This document shows, piece by piece, positions 44,863 through 52,681 of a stretch of 64,000 nt of DNA; the stretch's first letter is position 1, and every line of letters starts with the position of its first letter. The translations under genes and the position numbers were made by a program. The DNA lies in assembly GCF_029894335.1 (NCBI RefSeq), contig NZ_JARXZC010000035.1:23238-87237 (forward strand). Reading direction: 5' to 3'. The notes under the pieces were generated by a model that had not been told where the DNA came from, did no database searches, and saw only the letters and a list, made by a program, of their open reading frames with translations. The stretch comes from Kitasatospora sp. MAP5-34 (lineage in GTDB: Bacteria > Actinomycetota > Actinomycetes > Streptomycetales > Streptomycetaceae).

Positions 44863-44893
44863 GCGTTCTCGTCCCGGGCTCGGACGAGAACGC
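44863..44893. promoter_or_regulatory. 12-bp inverted repeat upstream of the esterase gene
   Basis: Perfect 12-bp arms 44863-44874 and 44882-44893 with a 7-nt spacer, ending 68 nt before the esterase start. Either a second operator or an RNA hairpin in its 5' leader. Confidence 0.6.
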
Positions 44894-44905
44894 ACCGGCC
44901 GGGTG

Positions 44906-44965
44906 ATGGGCTGGAGACCGGCCGGGAATCCCCGGCAACTTTTCTGGCCCAGGAGGCGCTTGTGA
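44906..44965 (+). CDS. Possible 19-aa leader peptide upstream of the esterase gene
   Basis: An ATG at 44906 opens a 19-codon frame (MGWRPAGNPRQLFWPRRRL) whose TGA overlaps the esterase GTG. The C-terminus contains Arg-Arg-Arg, an Arg/Lys-X-Arg/Lys motif at which macrolide-bound ribosomes are known to stall. The DNA inside also forms a 6-bp hairpin (44921-44936), and a direct repeat ACCGGCCGGG occurs at 44894 and 44918. The ribosome site is weak, so translation is unproven. Confidence 0.35.
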   Translation: MGWRPAGNPRQLFWPRRRL

Positions 44966-46311
44966 CCGAGAAGCTGACGATACGGCGACGCCCGCTGCTG
45001 CTGGCGGCCGCGGCCACTGTGGGGGCGCTGCTGGCTCCCACGCCGGCCTGCGCGGACCAGAAGACCCTGGCGATGCCTGCCGGCCAGGACCCGGTCCACG
45101 CCCTCGAGCGGGCGGCCCACCCGCTGCGGTCGACGGAACCGGGGCCGGACACCGCCGACCTGCGACCCCTGGGGGCGATGATCGGCGACGCCACGGTGGT
45201 GGGCCTGGGCGAGGCCACGCACGGGTCGCACGAGTTCTTCACCCTGAAGGAGCGGGTCTTCCGGTATCTCGTCGAGGAGAAGGGCTTCACCACCTTCGCC
45301 CTGGAGATCGGCTGGCCGTCGGGACTGCTGCTCGACGAGTATGTCCAGAGCGGCCGAGGGGACGCGCGTCAGGTCGTGCAGGAGGCCCTGGGCGGATCGC
45401 CGTTCGGGCGGGAGGAGTTCCTGCATCTGATCGAGTGGATGCGCGGCCACAACCGGCGCTGCCCCGGCCGCCGGGTCCACTTCATGGGTGACGACGTCGG
45501 TGCTCCCAGGGTGGGCGACGACTTCTTCGAGCGGGTGACGGGCTACGTCGGCCGGCACCACCCGCAGCTGCTGCCGCGCTTCACCGAGCTCTACACCGGC
45601 CTGCGCCCCCTCGACGACGCCATCGCCTACATGGGCGGACCGCTGGCGGAGCGGCAGCGGCTGGCGGCCAACGCCCAGCAGGCCCTGGAGCTGCTGGAAG
45701 GCCAATGGGGTGCGGACGGCGAGGAGTTCGAGTGGACGGTGCAGCACGCCCGGTCCATCGCGCAGACCGCCGCGTTCCTCGCCTACGACTTCGACGACTC
45801 CAAGACGCAGGCCGCCGCAATGCTCTACCGCGACCGGCTGATGGCCGAGAACGTCGCCTGGTGGCAGCGACACACCGGTGACCGGATGCTGCTGTCGGCG
45901 CACGACGGGCATGTGGGATATGTGACCGCCGAGCCCGAGAACTACCCGAAGGTGCAGGGCGCGTTCCTGCGCGAGACGCTCGGTAAGGCCTACCTCGCGA
46001 TCGGAACCACCTTCGACCAGGGCTCCTTCCTGTCGGAGGACAAGAGCCTCGACGGCCCGTGGAAGAAGTTCAGGGTGGACGCGGCCGCTCCCGGCAGCAA
46101 CGAGTACACCCTTGACCAGGTCCGCTACCCCGACTACTTCCTCGACACCCGCAGCGCCCCGGCTACGGCCCGCGCCTGGCTGGACACCGCCCGCCCCACT
46201 CGCCAGATCGGCACCGAATACCCCTGCCCACTCGACAACATCGCGATCGGTTCGTCCTACGACGTCCTCATCCACCTCCACCGCGTACGGGAGGCCGACA
46301 TGCTGCGGTGA
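44962..46311 (+). CDS. Exported erythromycin-esterase-family protein
   Basis: 449-aa protein of the EreA/EreB/Succ-CoA-transferase-like family, which includes enzymes hydrolysing the macrolide lactone. It has an N-terminal export signal (KLTIRRRPLLLAAAATVGA, likely cut after ACA near residue 31), then GEATHGSHEFF with Glu84 and His87, LEIGW, HFMGDDVG and HDGHVGY. Known resistance enzymes are cytoplasmic; a secreted member might act on macrolide-like lactones outside the cell or on another ester. The GTG at 44962 follows AGGAGG by 5 nt. Divergent from the orphan sensor kinase. Confidence 0.88.
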   Translation: MTEKLTIRRRPLLLAAAATVGALLAPTPACADQKTLAMPAGQDPVHALERAAHPLRSTEPGPDTADLRPLGAMIGDATVVGLGEATHGSHEFFTLKERVFRYLVEEKGFTTFALEIGWPSGLLLDEYVQSGRGDARQVVQEALGGSPFGREEFLHLIEWMRGHNRRCPGRRVHFMGDDVGAPRVGDDFFERVTGYVGRHHPQLLPRFTELYTGLRPLDDAIAYMGGPLAERQRLAANAQQALELLEGQWGADGEEFEWTVQHARSIAQTAAFLAYDFDDSKTQAAAMLYRDRLMAENVAWWQRHTGDRMLLSAHDGHVGYVTAEPENYPKVQGAFLRETLGKAYLAIGTTFDQGSFLSEDKSLDGPWKKFRVDAAAPGSNEYTLDQVRYPDYFLDTRSAPATARAWLDTARPTRQIGTEYPCPLDNIAIGSSYDVLIHLHRVREADMLR

Positions 46312-46676
46312 ACCCGCCTGGCGGGAGCGGGTAGAAGCCGAAACCGAGCCGGGAAGTAGGTGGCTTGGTGAGCCTGGAGGTGGTGATGAAGGCCAACACT
46401 GTCTGCCAGGCGACGGATGTGTTCCGTTCGGCTGTTGTGGGAAGGCAGCGGACGGGTTCCGGCTGCACCAAGCAGCCTCAGTCGGAACCCGTCCACCTCC
46501 TCCGGCCCAGTACCTCGTCAAGACCGGCCTGACTTGGCGTCAAGGGCTGTAGGGACTGGTGGAAGGTGCTGCTGATTGCGCGATAGCCGAGTCGCCGGGC
46601 CAACACACCCAACCCCATGTCACCCAAGATCGTTAGACTGCCACGCCGTCCCGAGTGTCGGCATCCGCACACCTGT
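46312..46676. other. Gene-free spacer with an 11-bp hairpin
   Basis: No supported gene. A hairpin with 11-bp perfect arms (46451-46461 and 46483-46493) lies 140 nt after the esterase stop and may terminate it or the convergent operon. Its codon composition differs from the neighbours, and short frames on both strands look like decayed sequence. Confidence 0.5.
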
Positions 46677-48941
46677 TCAAAGGGTGCCGACTGAGACCAT
46701 CGGACCATCCGTCACGGGCTGTCTCGATTCCGGGGGCATCTCCGGGCGCGATATGCGGTCGAAGAGGTGGTCGCCGACCCGGCTGCCGTCCGGAAGAGTC
46801 GTCTCGCGGACCGCCTGGTACAGGTCCATGGCCGCCTGGGCCTGCGAGTGGCCACGCAGCGTGGGCGCGAGCCGGCCGAGGACGATGTCGGCGGCAGTGT
46901 GGTCCGTAGCAGTGCTGCGGAGCCAGGCCGCCGCGCGGGCGATGACCTCTGGCGACTCGGCAAGGTCGCCGAACAACTCCCGGAGTCCGCTCAGGAGGTG
47001 AGGTTCCACCAGTGGGGATGCCGGGCCGAACAGCCAAGGGCGCCCGGCGTCCTCGCAGCGCATCAGGGCGAGGAGGGCCAGTCGTCCCGCAGGGGCAGGC
47101 CGCTCTCTGACCAGCCAGTTCTCGACTTCGCGAACCAGCATCGGGCGCATGCCGGGCCTCGGCGCGAGGAAGTCGAAGACGTCCAGCGCCTGGGCCCGGA
47201 TCGTGCGGTCGTCCGTCTGGACAAGATTGCGCAGCCGGGTCATTGCCAACCGGCAAGCGCTCTGCGTGCTGTTCTTGTCGATCAGGACTCCCCGGCAGAC
47301 GTCCGCGACGACCGCCCGGACGGGTGCTGTCTGCTTCGCCCACTTCGAGAGCGACTTCCAGGTGGTGCCGCTCATGTGGTCGTCCTTGAGTGCACGCTCG
47401 GTGACGGTGACCAGGAGTGCCGCGCGGTCGGCCTGGAGCGCCAACTCCCTTAGTTTGTCGAGGTCTTGTGACTTCCGGTGACGGAGGATCAGCGCGGACA
47501 GGGCGCGTGGCGAGGGATCGCTGGCGGTCCGCGGACGGACCGGCAGGCACACCAGCCATTCCATCAGCACCGGGCGGAACGATGGGAAGTTGTCCCAGAC
47601 ATAGCCGAGAACGGCCTCCGAGTACCCGGGGCGGTCGAACGTGACTCGGTCCTGCGGGTCGACATCTGCGGACAGTGCCAGCAGACGCGGGCGTAGGCCT
47701 CGCCCGGCGAAGATCGTTCCTATGTTGGGCGAGCCGACGGCCTGCGGCCCGCCGGACGCGGCTTCGATGGCTTTCTCCAGAGCGTGGGCGTCCGCACCAA
47801 TCACCGAGGCCGGCGCGGTGCGGTGGATGGCCAGGGCGAGCAGCAGGCAGCGGTCCGAGAGTGAGAGCGGAGCCTCCTTGACGGAGGGCGGTCTGGCCGG
47901 GTCGTTGAAGAGCGTGTCGAAGTGCTCGCGCCAGTCGGCAAGTGCCAGCTCGATCTGCGCCCGCAATCCGTCGGCCGGTATGGCTGGGGCCGCCAGGTGC
48001 TCTATTCTCGCGGGGCGATCGACAGGGCCCTGTGTGCCGTTGCTGTCGGCGGTGGCTTGTCGCTGCCGGTGAGTGGCCCATTGCCGGACGACCGTCTCCA
48101 CGCAGCGCATGGCCTCGACGGCGTCGCGCCCCTGGATCGATGCCCTGGCGTTCGCCGACTGGACGTACTGGATCAGCGGGCCCAGGCCCTTGGCACTGAG
48201 ATGGTGCTCGACGAGTTGTTGCGCGTTCGGTGGTGCCGGCAGGTGAACGACCTTGATCCCCGGCCCGGACCAGCTGTGGTGGCCGGCCCACAGTTCGTCC
48301 GTGGCGGTCACCACCAGGTGGGAGTTGGCCTGGCGCAGCCTTTCCGCGAACTTCGAAAGACGGTCGAGGAAGTCGCTGTCGAAGCGGTCGCTCTCGGGAT
48401 CTTTCAACTCCAACAGGTAGGTGTGGTCAGGTTCGAGCGGGAGCCGTCCGGTGGACGGCTGACTCCAGTCGGCCTCCAGGTCCAGCAGGGTGGATTCCGC
48501 TGCGGTATGGCGGGCACTGAGCTGCCGGGCGAAGGTGGTGGCGCCGTACCCCCGGCGCGATACGATCAGGAGAACTCCGTAGCTGCCGCCTGGCCGAAGC
48601 ACGTCGGCACCGTTGGACCAGGCCTGCTCCCACTCCGGCGGCTGGAGGAAGACGGCGGAACGGACCAGTTCGGCCCGGTTGAATTCCGTTCCGTCGAGGA
48701 CGTCGCGCTTGCGAGTCTCCTGGTTCAGGTTCTCGATGTGATTGGCGAGTACATCGATGTTGGTGATCCGGGACGGGAACGCGTCCCGCCGGGGACGGTC
48801 GGCACGGGGGTCGGACGGTGGCGGCAGTATGAACCGCGGTGGCCCGCTCCCGAAGTCGGTGTCCGACGCCCGGTGTTGTGCGGGCAGCGACGCGAGCAGG
48901 CCCTCCAGGTCGTCCACTGTCCGGTGATCGTCGGTGTTCAC
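46677..48941 (-). CDS. Large NTPase-like protein with degenerate P-loop, partner of the cyclase
   Basis: 754-aa cytoplasmic protein with no signal or membrane helix. After a charged N-terminus, a P-loop-like strand-loop reads VLLIVSRRGYGATTFARQL near residues 122-140: the GxxGxGKT lysine is replaced by Ala. A later HTYLLELKDPE may be the Walker B position. The C-terminal 400 residues are helical and resemble HEAT-like repeats. This is the architecture of STAND-type NTPases in actinomycete conflict systems, here probably not hydrolysing ATP in the usual way. The GTG start at 48941 overlaps the cyclase stop (GTGA), so the two proteins are translationally coupled and likely form one system. Confidence 0.75.
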   Translation of the reverse strand: MNTDDHRTVDDLEGLLASLPAQHRASDTDFGSGPPRFILPPPSDPRADRPRRDAFPSRITNIDVLANHIENLNQETRKRDVLDGTEFNRAELVRSAVFLQPPEWEQAWSNGADVLRPGGSYGVLLIVSRRGYGATTFARQLSARHTAAESTLLDLEADWSQPSTGRLPLEPDHTYLLELKDPESDRFDSDFLDRLSKFAERLRQANSHLVVTATDELWAGHHSWSGPGIKVVHLPAPPNAQQLVEHHLSAKGLGPLIQYVQSANARASIQGRDAVEAMRCVETVVRQWATHRQRQATADSNGTQGPVDRPARIEHLAAPAIPADGLRAQIELALADWREHFDTLFNDPARPPSVKEAPLSLSDRCLLLALAIHRTAPASVIGADAHALEKAIEAASGGPQAVGSPNIGTIFAGRGLRPRLLALSADVDPQDRVTFDRPGYSEAVLGYVWDNFPSFRPVLMEWLVCLPVRPRTASDPSPRALSALILRHRKSQDLDKLRELALQADRAALLVTVTERALKDDHMSGTTWKSLSKWAKQTAPVRAVVADVCRGVLIDKNSTQSACRLAMTRLRNLVQTDDRTIRAQALDVFDFLAPRPGMRPMLVREVENWLVRERPAPAGRLALLALMRCEDAGRPWLFGPASPLVEPHLLSGLRELFGDLAESPEVIARAAAWLRSTATDHTAADIVLGRLAPTLRGHSQAQAAMDLYQAVRETTLPDGSRVGDHLFDRISRPEMPPESRQPVTDGPMVSVGTL

Positions 48942-49762
48942 CCGTTGAGCTGCCCTTCATCGGAGGCCCGGCTGGCGTGGTTGATCTGTCGGGTCCGCAG
49001 GGTGTTGATGTTGTCGGCCAGGGTGTTGATGTTGACGTTGCCGGACACCTGGATTCCGCTTGGGGTCACCGGTGCCGTGGTCCCCTTGGCCTCCTCCTGG
49101 ACGGCGGGCGCCTCGCTCTTCTCCAGGTACTGGGCGACCACGCTGGGGCTGAGCCTGGGCACATGGATCCACGCGGTTCGGGTGAAGCCCTTGCCCGGTA
49201 CGGTGGCGGGTGCGGCGAGGAAGTCCCGCTCCGGCAGAAGCCTGCTCCGGCGGGCCAGGACCACCCGTCGGTACATCTCGTCGGACAGCGCGAGGGCGGT
49301 GTAGCTCCCATGGGCACTCGCGGCGGCGATACCCGCCCGGACGGCGTCGCTGTCGACGAACCGCGCCACGTCGTTGATGGCATCCGCCAAGTTGCTCTCG
49401 GGCATGGGCCCGACGTGCACGCTCACCCGCACGAGCAGCGGCGGGTCGTCACGCTGTCGCTGCTGCTCGTAGCTGTGCAACTCCTCGTCCAGGAGCCGGA
49501 TCAGCGGGTCGACCAGCCGCCAGGTGCGGGCCGGCGGGAGGACGAGTATGCAGCCGTCACCAGTGTCCTGGCGGTACGTCGGGCTCTTCCACTCCGCAGG
49601 TAGGCCGCTCTGCATGAAGGCCGATTCCAGCGCGCTGTCCAGGGCCTGACGGAGCATGGGCTGGCGATGCTCGGGAGCCTTGCTGAAATCCTTGATGTCA
49701 ACCGCGAAGAGCGTGTGTTCAGGTGGCAGGTCCCAACGATGGGCTGGAACGGCGGTGTCCAT
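48938..49762 (-). CDS. Class III nucleotidyl cyclase-like protein (putative PycC)
   Basis: 274-aa soluble protein whose first 200 residues follow the class III cyclase pattern. The first metal Asp is in FAVDIKDFS (Asp22), the second in QDTGDGCILVL (Asp69), and RVSVHVGPM lies at 112-120. A pyrimidine (cCMP or cUMP) or purine product cannot be told by eye. The C-terminus carries an Asn-rich SGNVNINTLADNINTLR segment reminiscent of short repeats in actinomycete effector-associated proteins. Because the next gene upstream encodes a PycTM-like effector, I infer a Pycsar-type cyclase. Start ATG 49762, 52 nt after the effector stop. Confidence 0.75.
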   Translation of the reverse strand: MDTAVPAHRWDLPPEHTLFAVDIKDFSKAPEHRQPMLRQALDSALESAFMQSGLPAEWKSPTYRQDTGDGCILVLPPARTWRLVDPLIRLLDEELHSYEQQRQRDDPPLLVRVSVHVGPMPESNLADAINDVARFVDSDAVRAGIAAASAHGSYTALALSDEMYRRVVLARRSRLLPERDFLAAPATVPGKGFTRTAWIHVPRLSPSVVAQYLEKSEAPAVQEEAKGTTAPVTPSGIQVSGNVNINTLADNINTLRTRQINHASRASDEGQLNG

Positions 49763-49814
49763 GGAGCGATTCCGTTTCTGGTCGATCAGATCGGTGGAGC
49801 TGTCGTCAGTCTGC

Positions 49815-50411
49815 TTACGCTACAGAGTTCATCATCGCTGGCAGGGTGGCCAGTGTGATCCCGGCCCCGCCCAGGACCAGCGAGATGCGCACCCGTACGT
49901 GCTTCGCCCAGGCGATTCGGGAGAGCGTCACCAACTGCCTGCTCAGTGCCGGAAGCAGGTCCCGCTCGGCTAGCGCGTCGGCCAACTCGTCGGCACTCCA
50001 GTGCCTCAGATGACCGAAGTAGATGACATTGTGCCGCCAGTCGTCGGTCTCGCCACGGGAACCGATGCGGGGAGCCACCGCCGCAATCGCGAAGACGAGG
50101 GCGGCGGCGACGAGTACCGCGCTGAGCCAGAGGTCTACGACGGTGGCCGTCTGTCGCCCCTGCGAGTATGTCCCGGAGATCGGCGTGGTCTGCGCGACGC
50201 TCGTAATCGCCACCAGAGCCGCTGTTTCGAGGCTCAGGGCGAACGAGGCCTTGACGTCCACCCGGCCGACCCACTCGGACAGCGAGCCGTGGATGCGCCA
50301 GGCTGCGTCGAGCCCAGCGGCGGTGGCGACTGGGGCGGTGGCTACCGGAGTGGTGGCGCCTGAACGTCCTGGGAGCGAGAGGCCGTTGGTTCCGATGGTC
50401 GGGGCGCTCAT
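49815..50411 (-). CDS. Pycsar-type transmembrane effector (PycTM/DUF5706-like)
   Basis: 198-aa membrane protein. After a 35-residue variable start it has a helix segment leading into WVGRVDVKASFALSL, membrane helices at about 56-74 and 95-113, VAPRIGSR, the NVIYFGHLRHWSADELADAL segment, LSRQLVTLSRIAWAKHVRVR, and a last membrane helix at about 175-194. This order (xADAKA, two helices, P-R, IYFxHI, Q-xx-L-xx-IAxxK, helix) is what I know from the Pycsar effector family; activation by cyclic nucleotide is proposed to disrupt the membrane. The ATG at 50411 has GGGAGAAC upstream. First gene of the three-gene operon. Confidence 0.85.
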   Translation of the reverse strand: MSAPTIGTNGLSLPGRSGATTPVATAPVATAAGLDAAWRIHGSLSEWVGRVDVKASFALSLETAALVAITSVAQTTPISGTYSQGRQTATVVDLWLSAVLVAAALVFAIAAVAPRIGSRGETDDWRHNVIYFGHLRHWSADELADALAERDLLPALSRQLVTLSRIAWAKHVRVRISLVLGGAGITLATLPAMMNSVA

Positions 50412-50562
50412 GTGGTTCTCCCATTCAGTGGAATTCCGGGGCCAGTCCGCGGTGAGGCGACCGACTGATCATCTTTGTACCTGAGGCGGAGGGGCCCGTC
50501 TGCGTCAAACTGCCCAGAGGGAACGGGAGGCAAGTTACGGTGGAGTTCGAAGGGGGCGAGTG
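50412..50562. promoter_or_regulatory. Divergent promoter of the cyclase/effector operon and the CRP gene
   Basis: 151 bp separates the effector and CRP starts. It has AT-richer sequence around 50465-50485 and a palindromic GGAATTCC at 50430-50437, but no clear CRP-type TGTGA-TCACA site. It must contain both promoters and is the obvious binding target for the CRP-like protein. Confidence 0.5.
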
Positions 50563-51234
50563 ATGGCCGGATCGGCGCTGTCGGAAGAGTGGAGACGCCT
50601 GATCAGGTCTGCGGGCCAGGAGGTGCTCTGGCGGCGCGGTGAGCTCCTGATGCGTGAGGGTGACATCGCGGATCGAGTGGTTCTCCTTCAACGGGGCTTG
50701 GTGAAGGTCACCGCGGTATCCGCGACCGGCTTCACCAGCCTCCTTGCTCTGCGCGGACCGGACGAATTGCTCGGTGAGCTGTCCTGCGTGGATGGTGGGC
50801 CCCGGTCCGCGACGGCAACAGCGATGGGGGAGGTGGCGGGGGTGGCCGTACCGGCGCCGAGATTCGCCGCCCTCATGGAAGCACACGGCGGACTCGCGCT
50901 GGCCGTGCTGCGGTGCGTGGCTGTCCGGCTGCGGGAATCCGACGTCGGCCGGGCGGACCTCGGTGCGCTGCCGACGATCGCACGTACTGCACTGGTCCTC
51001 GCGAGGCTCTCCCAGAGTTACGGGACTCCGGTGCCGGACGCGGCGGACTGTATGGCTCGCCGCCTGACCGTCAACCAGCAGGAGCTTGCTGGAGCGGTCG
51101 GCGCCTCCCGGGAGTCGGTGGTGCGGGTCCTGCGCGTGCTGACCGAGCACCGCCTGATCGTCGTTTCGCGCGGACAGGTCGTGGTACGTGATCCGGCCGT
51201 CCTCGCCCGTTGGCCCGGTGCCGAGTCCGGCTGA
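50563..51234 (+). CDS. CRP/FNR-family cyclic-nucleotide-binding transcription regulator
   Basis: 223-aa regulator. An N-terminal cyclic-nucleotide-binding beta-roll (about 20-120: REGDIADRVVLLQRGLVKVT, LALRGPDELLGELS, RSATATA) is followed by the dimer helix and a C-terminal winged helix (about 165-215: LTVNQQELAGAVGASRESVVRVLRVL). No FNR-type cysteine cluster is seen, so a nucleotide ligand rather than an Fe-S cluster is likely. ATG at 50563 (GTG at 50560 also possible) follows AAGGGGG. It is divergent from the cyclase/effector operon, so it could sense the same cyclic nucleotide and control the operon. Confidence 0.9.
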   Translation: MAGSALSEEWRRLIRSAGQEVLWRRGELLMREGDIADRVVLLQRGLVKVTAVSATGFTSLLALRGPDELLGELSCVDGGPRSATATAMGEVAGVAVPAPRFAALMEAHGGLALAVLRCVAVRLRESDVGRADLGALPTIARTALVLARLSQSYGTPVPDAADCMARRLTVNQQELAGAVGASRESVVRVLRVLTEHRLIVVSRGQVVVRDPAVLARWPGAESG

Positions 51235-51647
51235 GTCTCAGCGCGGTGCCCGGCGGAGCAGGCTCACGGTCCGCATGGTGGGCGCGGTGGCGGGGCTGGT
51301 GATGCATTCGATGTTGAACGCGGCGTCGTGGCCGTAAGTTCTTCCGACCGGCGGCTTCGCGCCCAGCCGCGACGACGCGATCCGGGCCGGTTCATGGAAC
51401 CGCCGCAGGTCAGTGGCATCGCCCCGCGCCATGCCGAAATTGTCCGGCCTCAGGGAGCGGTCGCGAGCCGGCTGACGGCCACGATCCATGGCCGGACCGC
51501 CGCCGCGGCGGGCCGCGTGGGCTTCCGGGCCCGGTTCTCGGCGTGGTGCTGCTCCGATGCGCCCGGCCTGCCCGTCGTCGAACTGTCCCCGGCCTGGTGG
51601 GAGCGAGGGAGGGATGACCTCCCGATGAGCTGGGCGAGGCCCCGGGC
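51235..51647. other. Unassigned stretch, probably degraded
   Basis: No convincing gene. A minus-strand frame ending at 51238 (with GRTYGHDAAFN and a C-terminal MRTVSLLRRAPR) is open for about 137 codons, but I see no family match and no ribosome site. It lies next to two truncated genes and may be part of the same decayed segment. Confidence 0.35.
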
Positions 51648-51747
51648 TCAATGGCCCATCCCCGCTCCGCCGTCCACAGGCAGTACGGCACCGGTGATGA
51701 AGGACGCCTCGGACGAGGCCAGGAAGCGGACTGCTGCGGCGACTTCC
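51648..51747 (-). pseudogene. C-terminal fragment of an SDR gene
   Basis: The last 33 codons of a short-chain dehydrogenase are readable (EEVAAAVRFLASSEASFITG then VLPVDGGAGMGH, stop at 51648), the classic SDR tail. Upstream of 51748 the frame meets a TGA within a few codons and homology ends, exactly where the MFS fragment of the other strand begins. Confidence 0.75.
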
Positions 51748-51748
51748 T

Positions 51749-52681
51749 CACGCCGTCAAGGAGAGCGTCCACGGCGGACCCCTGCACACCAGGGTCGTGG
51801 TCGCCGCGCTGCTCGGGATCGGCGGGCTGGGCCTGTTCGCCCGGCGGCAGACCCGGCTGGCCGAGCCGCTGATCGACATGCGGCTGTTCCGCCGCCGCGA
51901 GTACGCCGGGTCGGTGTCCGCAGCGCTGGTCGCCATGTTCGTCACCGCCGCGCTGTCCCTGATGTTCGCGCAGTACTTCCAACTCGTGCTGGGCTGGTCG
52001 CAGTTGAGCTCCGCACTGGCCGGGCTGCCCGGCGCGGCGGCGGCGGTGGTCGGCGGGGTGGCGGCGGCCCCGGCGCTCGCAAGGTGGGGACATGGCCGGG
52101 TCGTCCCCGTGGGCCTCGCGCTGACGGGTCTCGGCTGCGCGCTCTGCCTGCCGGTGGACACGACGGCGAACTACCCGGTGGTGCTGGTGGCGATGCTCGT
52201 CTTCGGGACGGGCGCCGGCCTGAGCGTCGCCGTCACCAATCACACCGTGGTCGAGGCGCTTCCACCCGGCCGCGCGGGTGCGGCCGCGGCGATCTCCGAG
52301 ACGGCCTTCGAGGTCGGCGGTGCGTTGGGCATCGCACTGATCGGCAGCGTGCTGAACGCCGTCTACCGGGCGCGACTCGTCCTTCCCTCCGGCCTGACCG
52401 GAGAACAGGCGGGCCGGCTGCGCGAGTCGATCGGTGGCGCGCTGACCGACGCCCCGGCGATGCCGGCGGAGTCCGCCCGGGCCGTCGCCGCCGCCCGGCA
52501 GGCGTTCGTCGACGGCATCCACGTCGCCACAGTGGCCTGCGCCATGGTGGCCGTGCTGCTGGCCGGGGTCACGTCGTCCGCCATGCGCGCCGGCACCGAC
52601 GGGCCGGCGGCACATCGTCCAGCACACCGTCCGAAGCGATCTTCGAGCCGGCCCGGCGCGGAACAGACCAGGAGGTCATGA
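51749..52681 (+). pseudogene. C-terminal half of an MFS drug exporter (EmrB/QacA type)
   Basis: Frame homologous to the second half of 14-helix MFS multidrug exporters: ARRQTRLAEPLIDMRLFRRR, then helices with SLMFAQYFQLVLGWSQLSSA, LVFGTGAGLSVAVTNH and AAISETAFEVGGALGIALIG. The N-terminal six or seven helices and motif A are absent. A GTG at 51797 could still start a roughly 294-aa product, but it would lack half the transporter. Its TGA overlaps the argS ATG, so the original operon was exporter plus synthetase. Confidence 0.8.

Noticed and set aside
46312..46676. A transposase remnant between the esterase and the NTPase gene
   Set aside because: Short frames and an 11-bp hairpin gave a vague impression of decayed mobile DNA, but no DDE motif, terminal repeat pair or target duplication could be seen.
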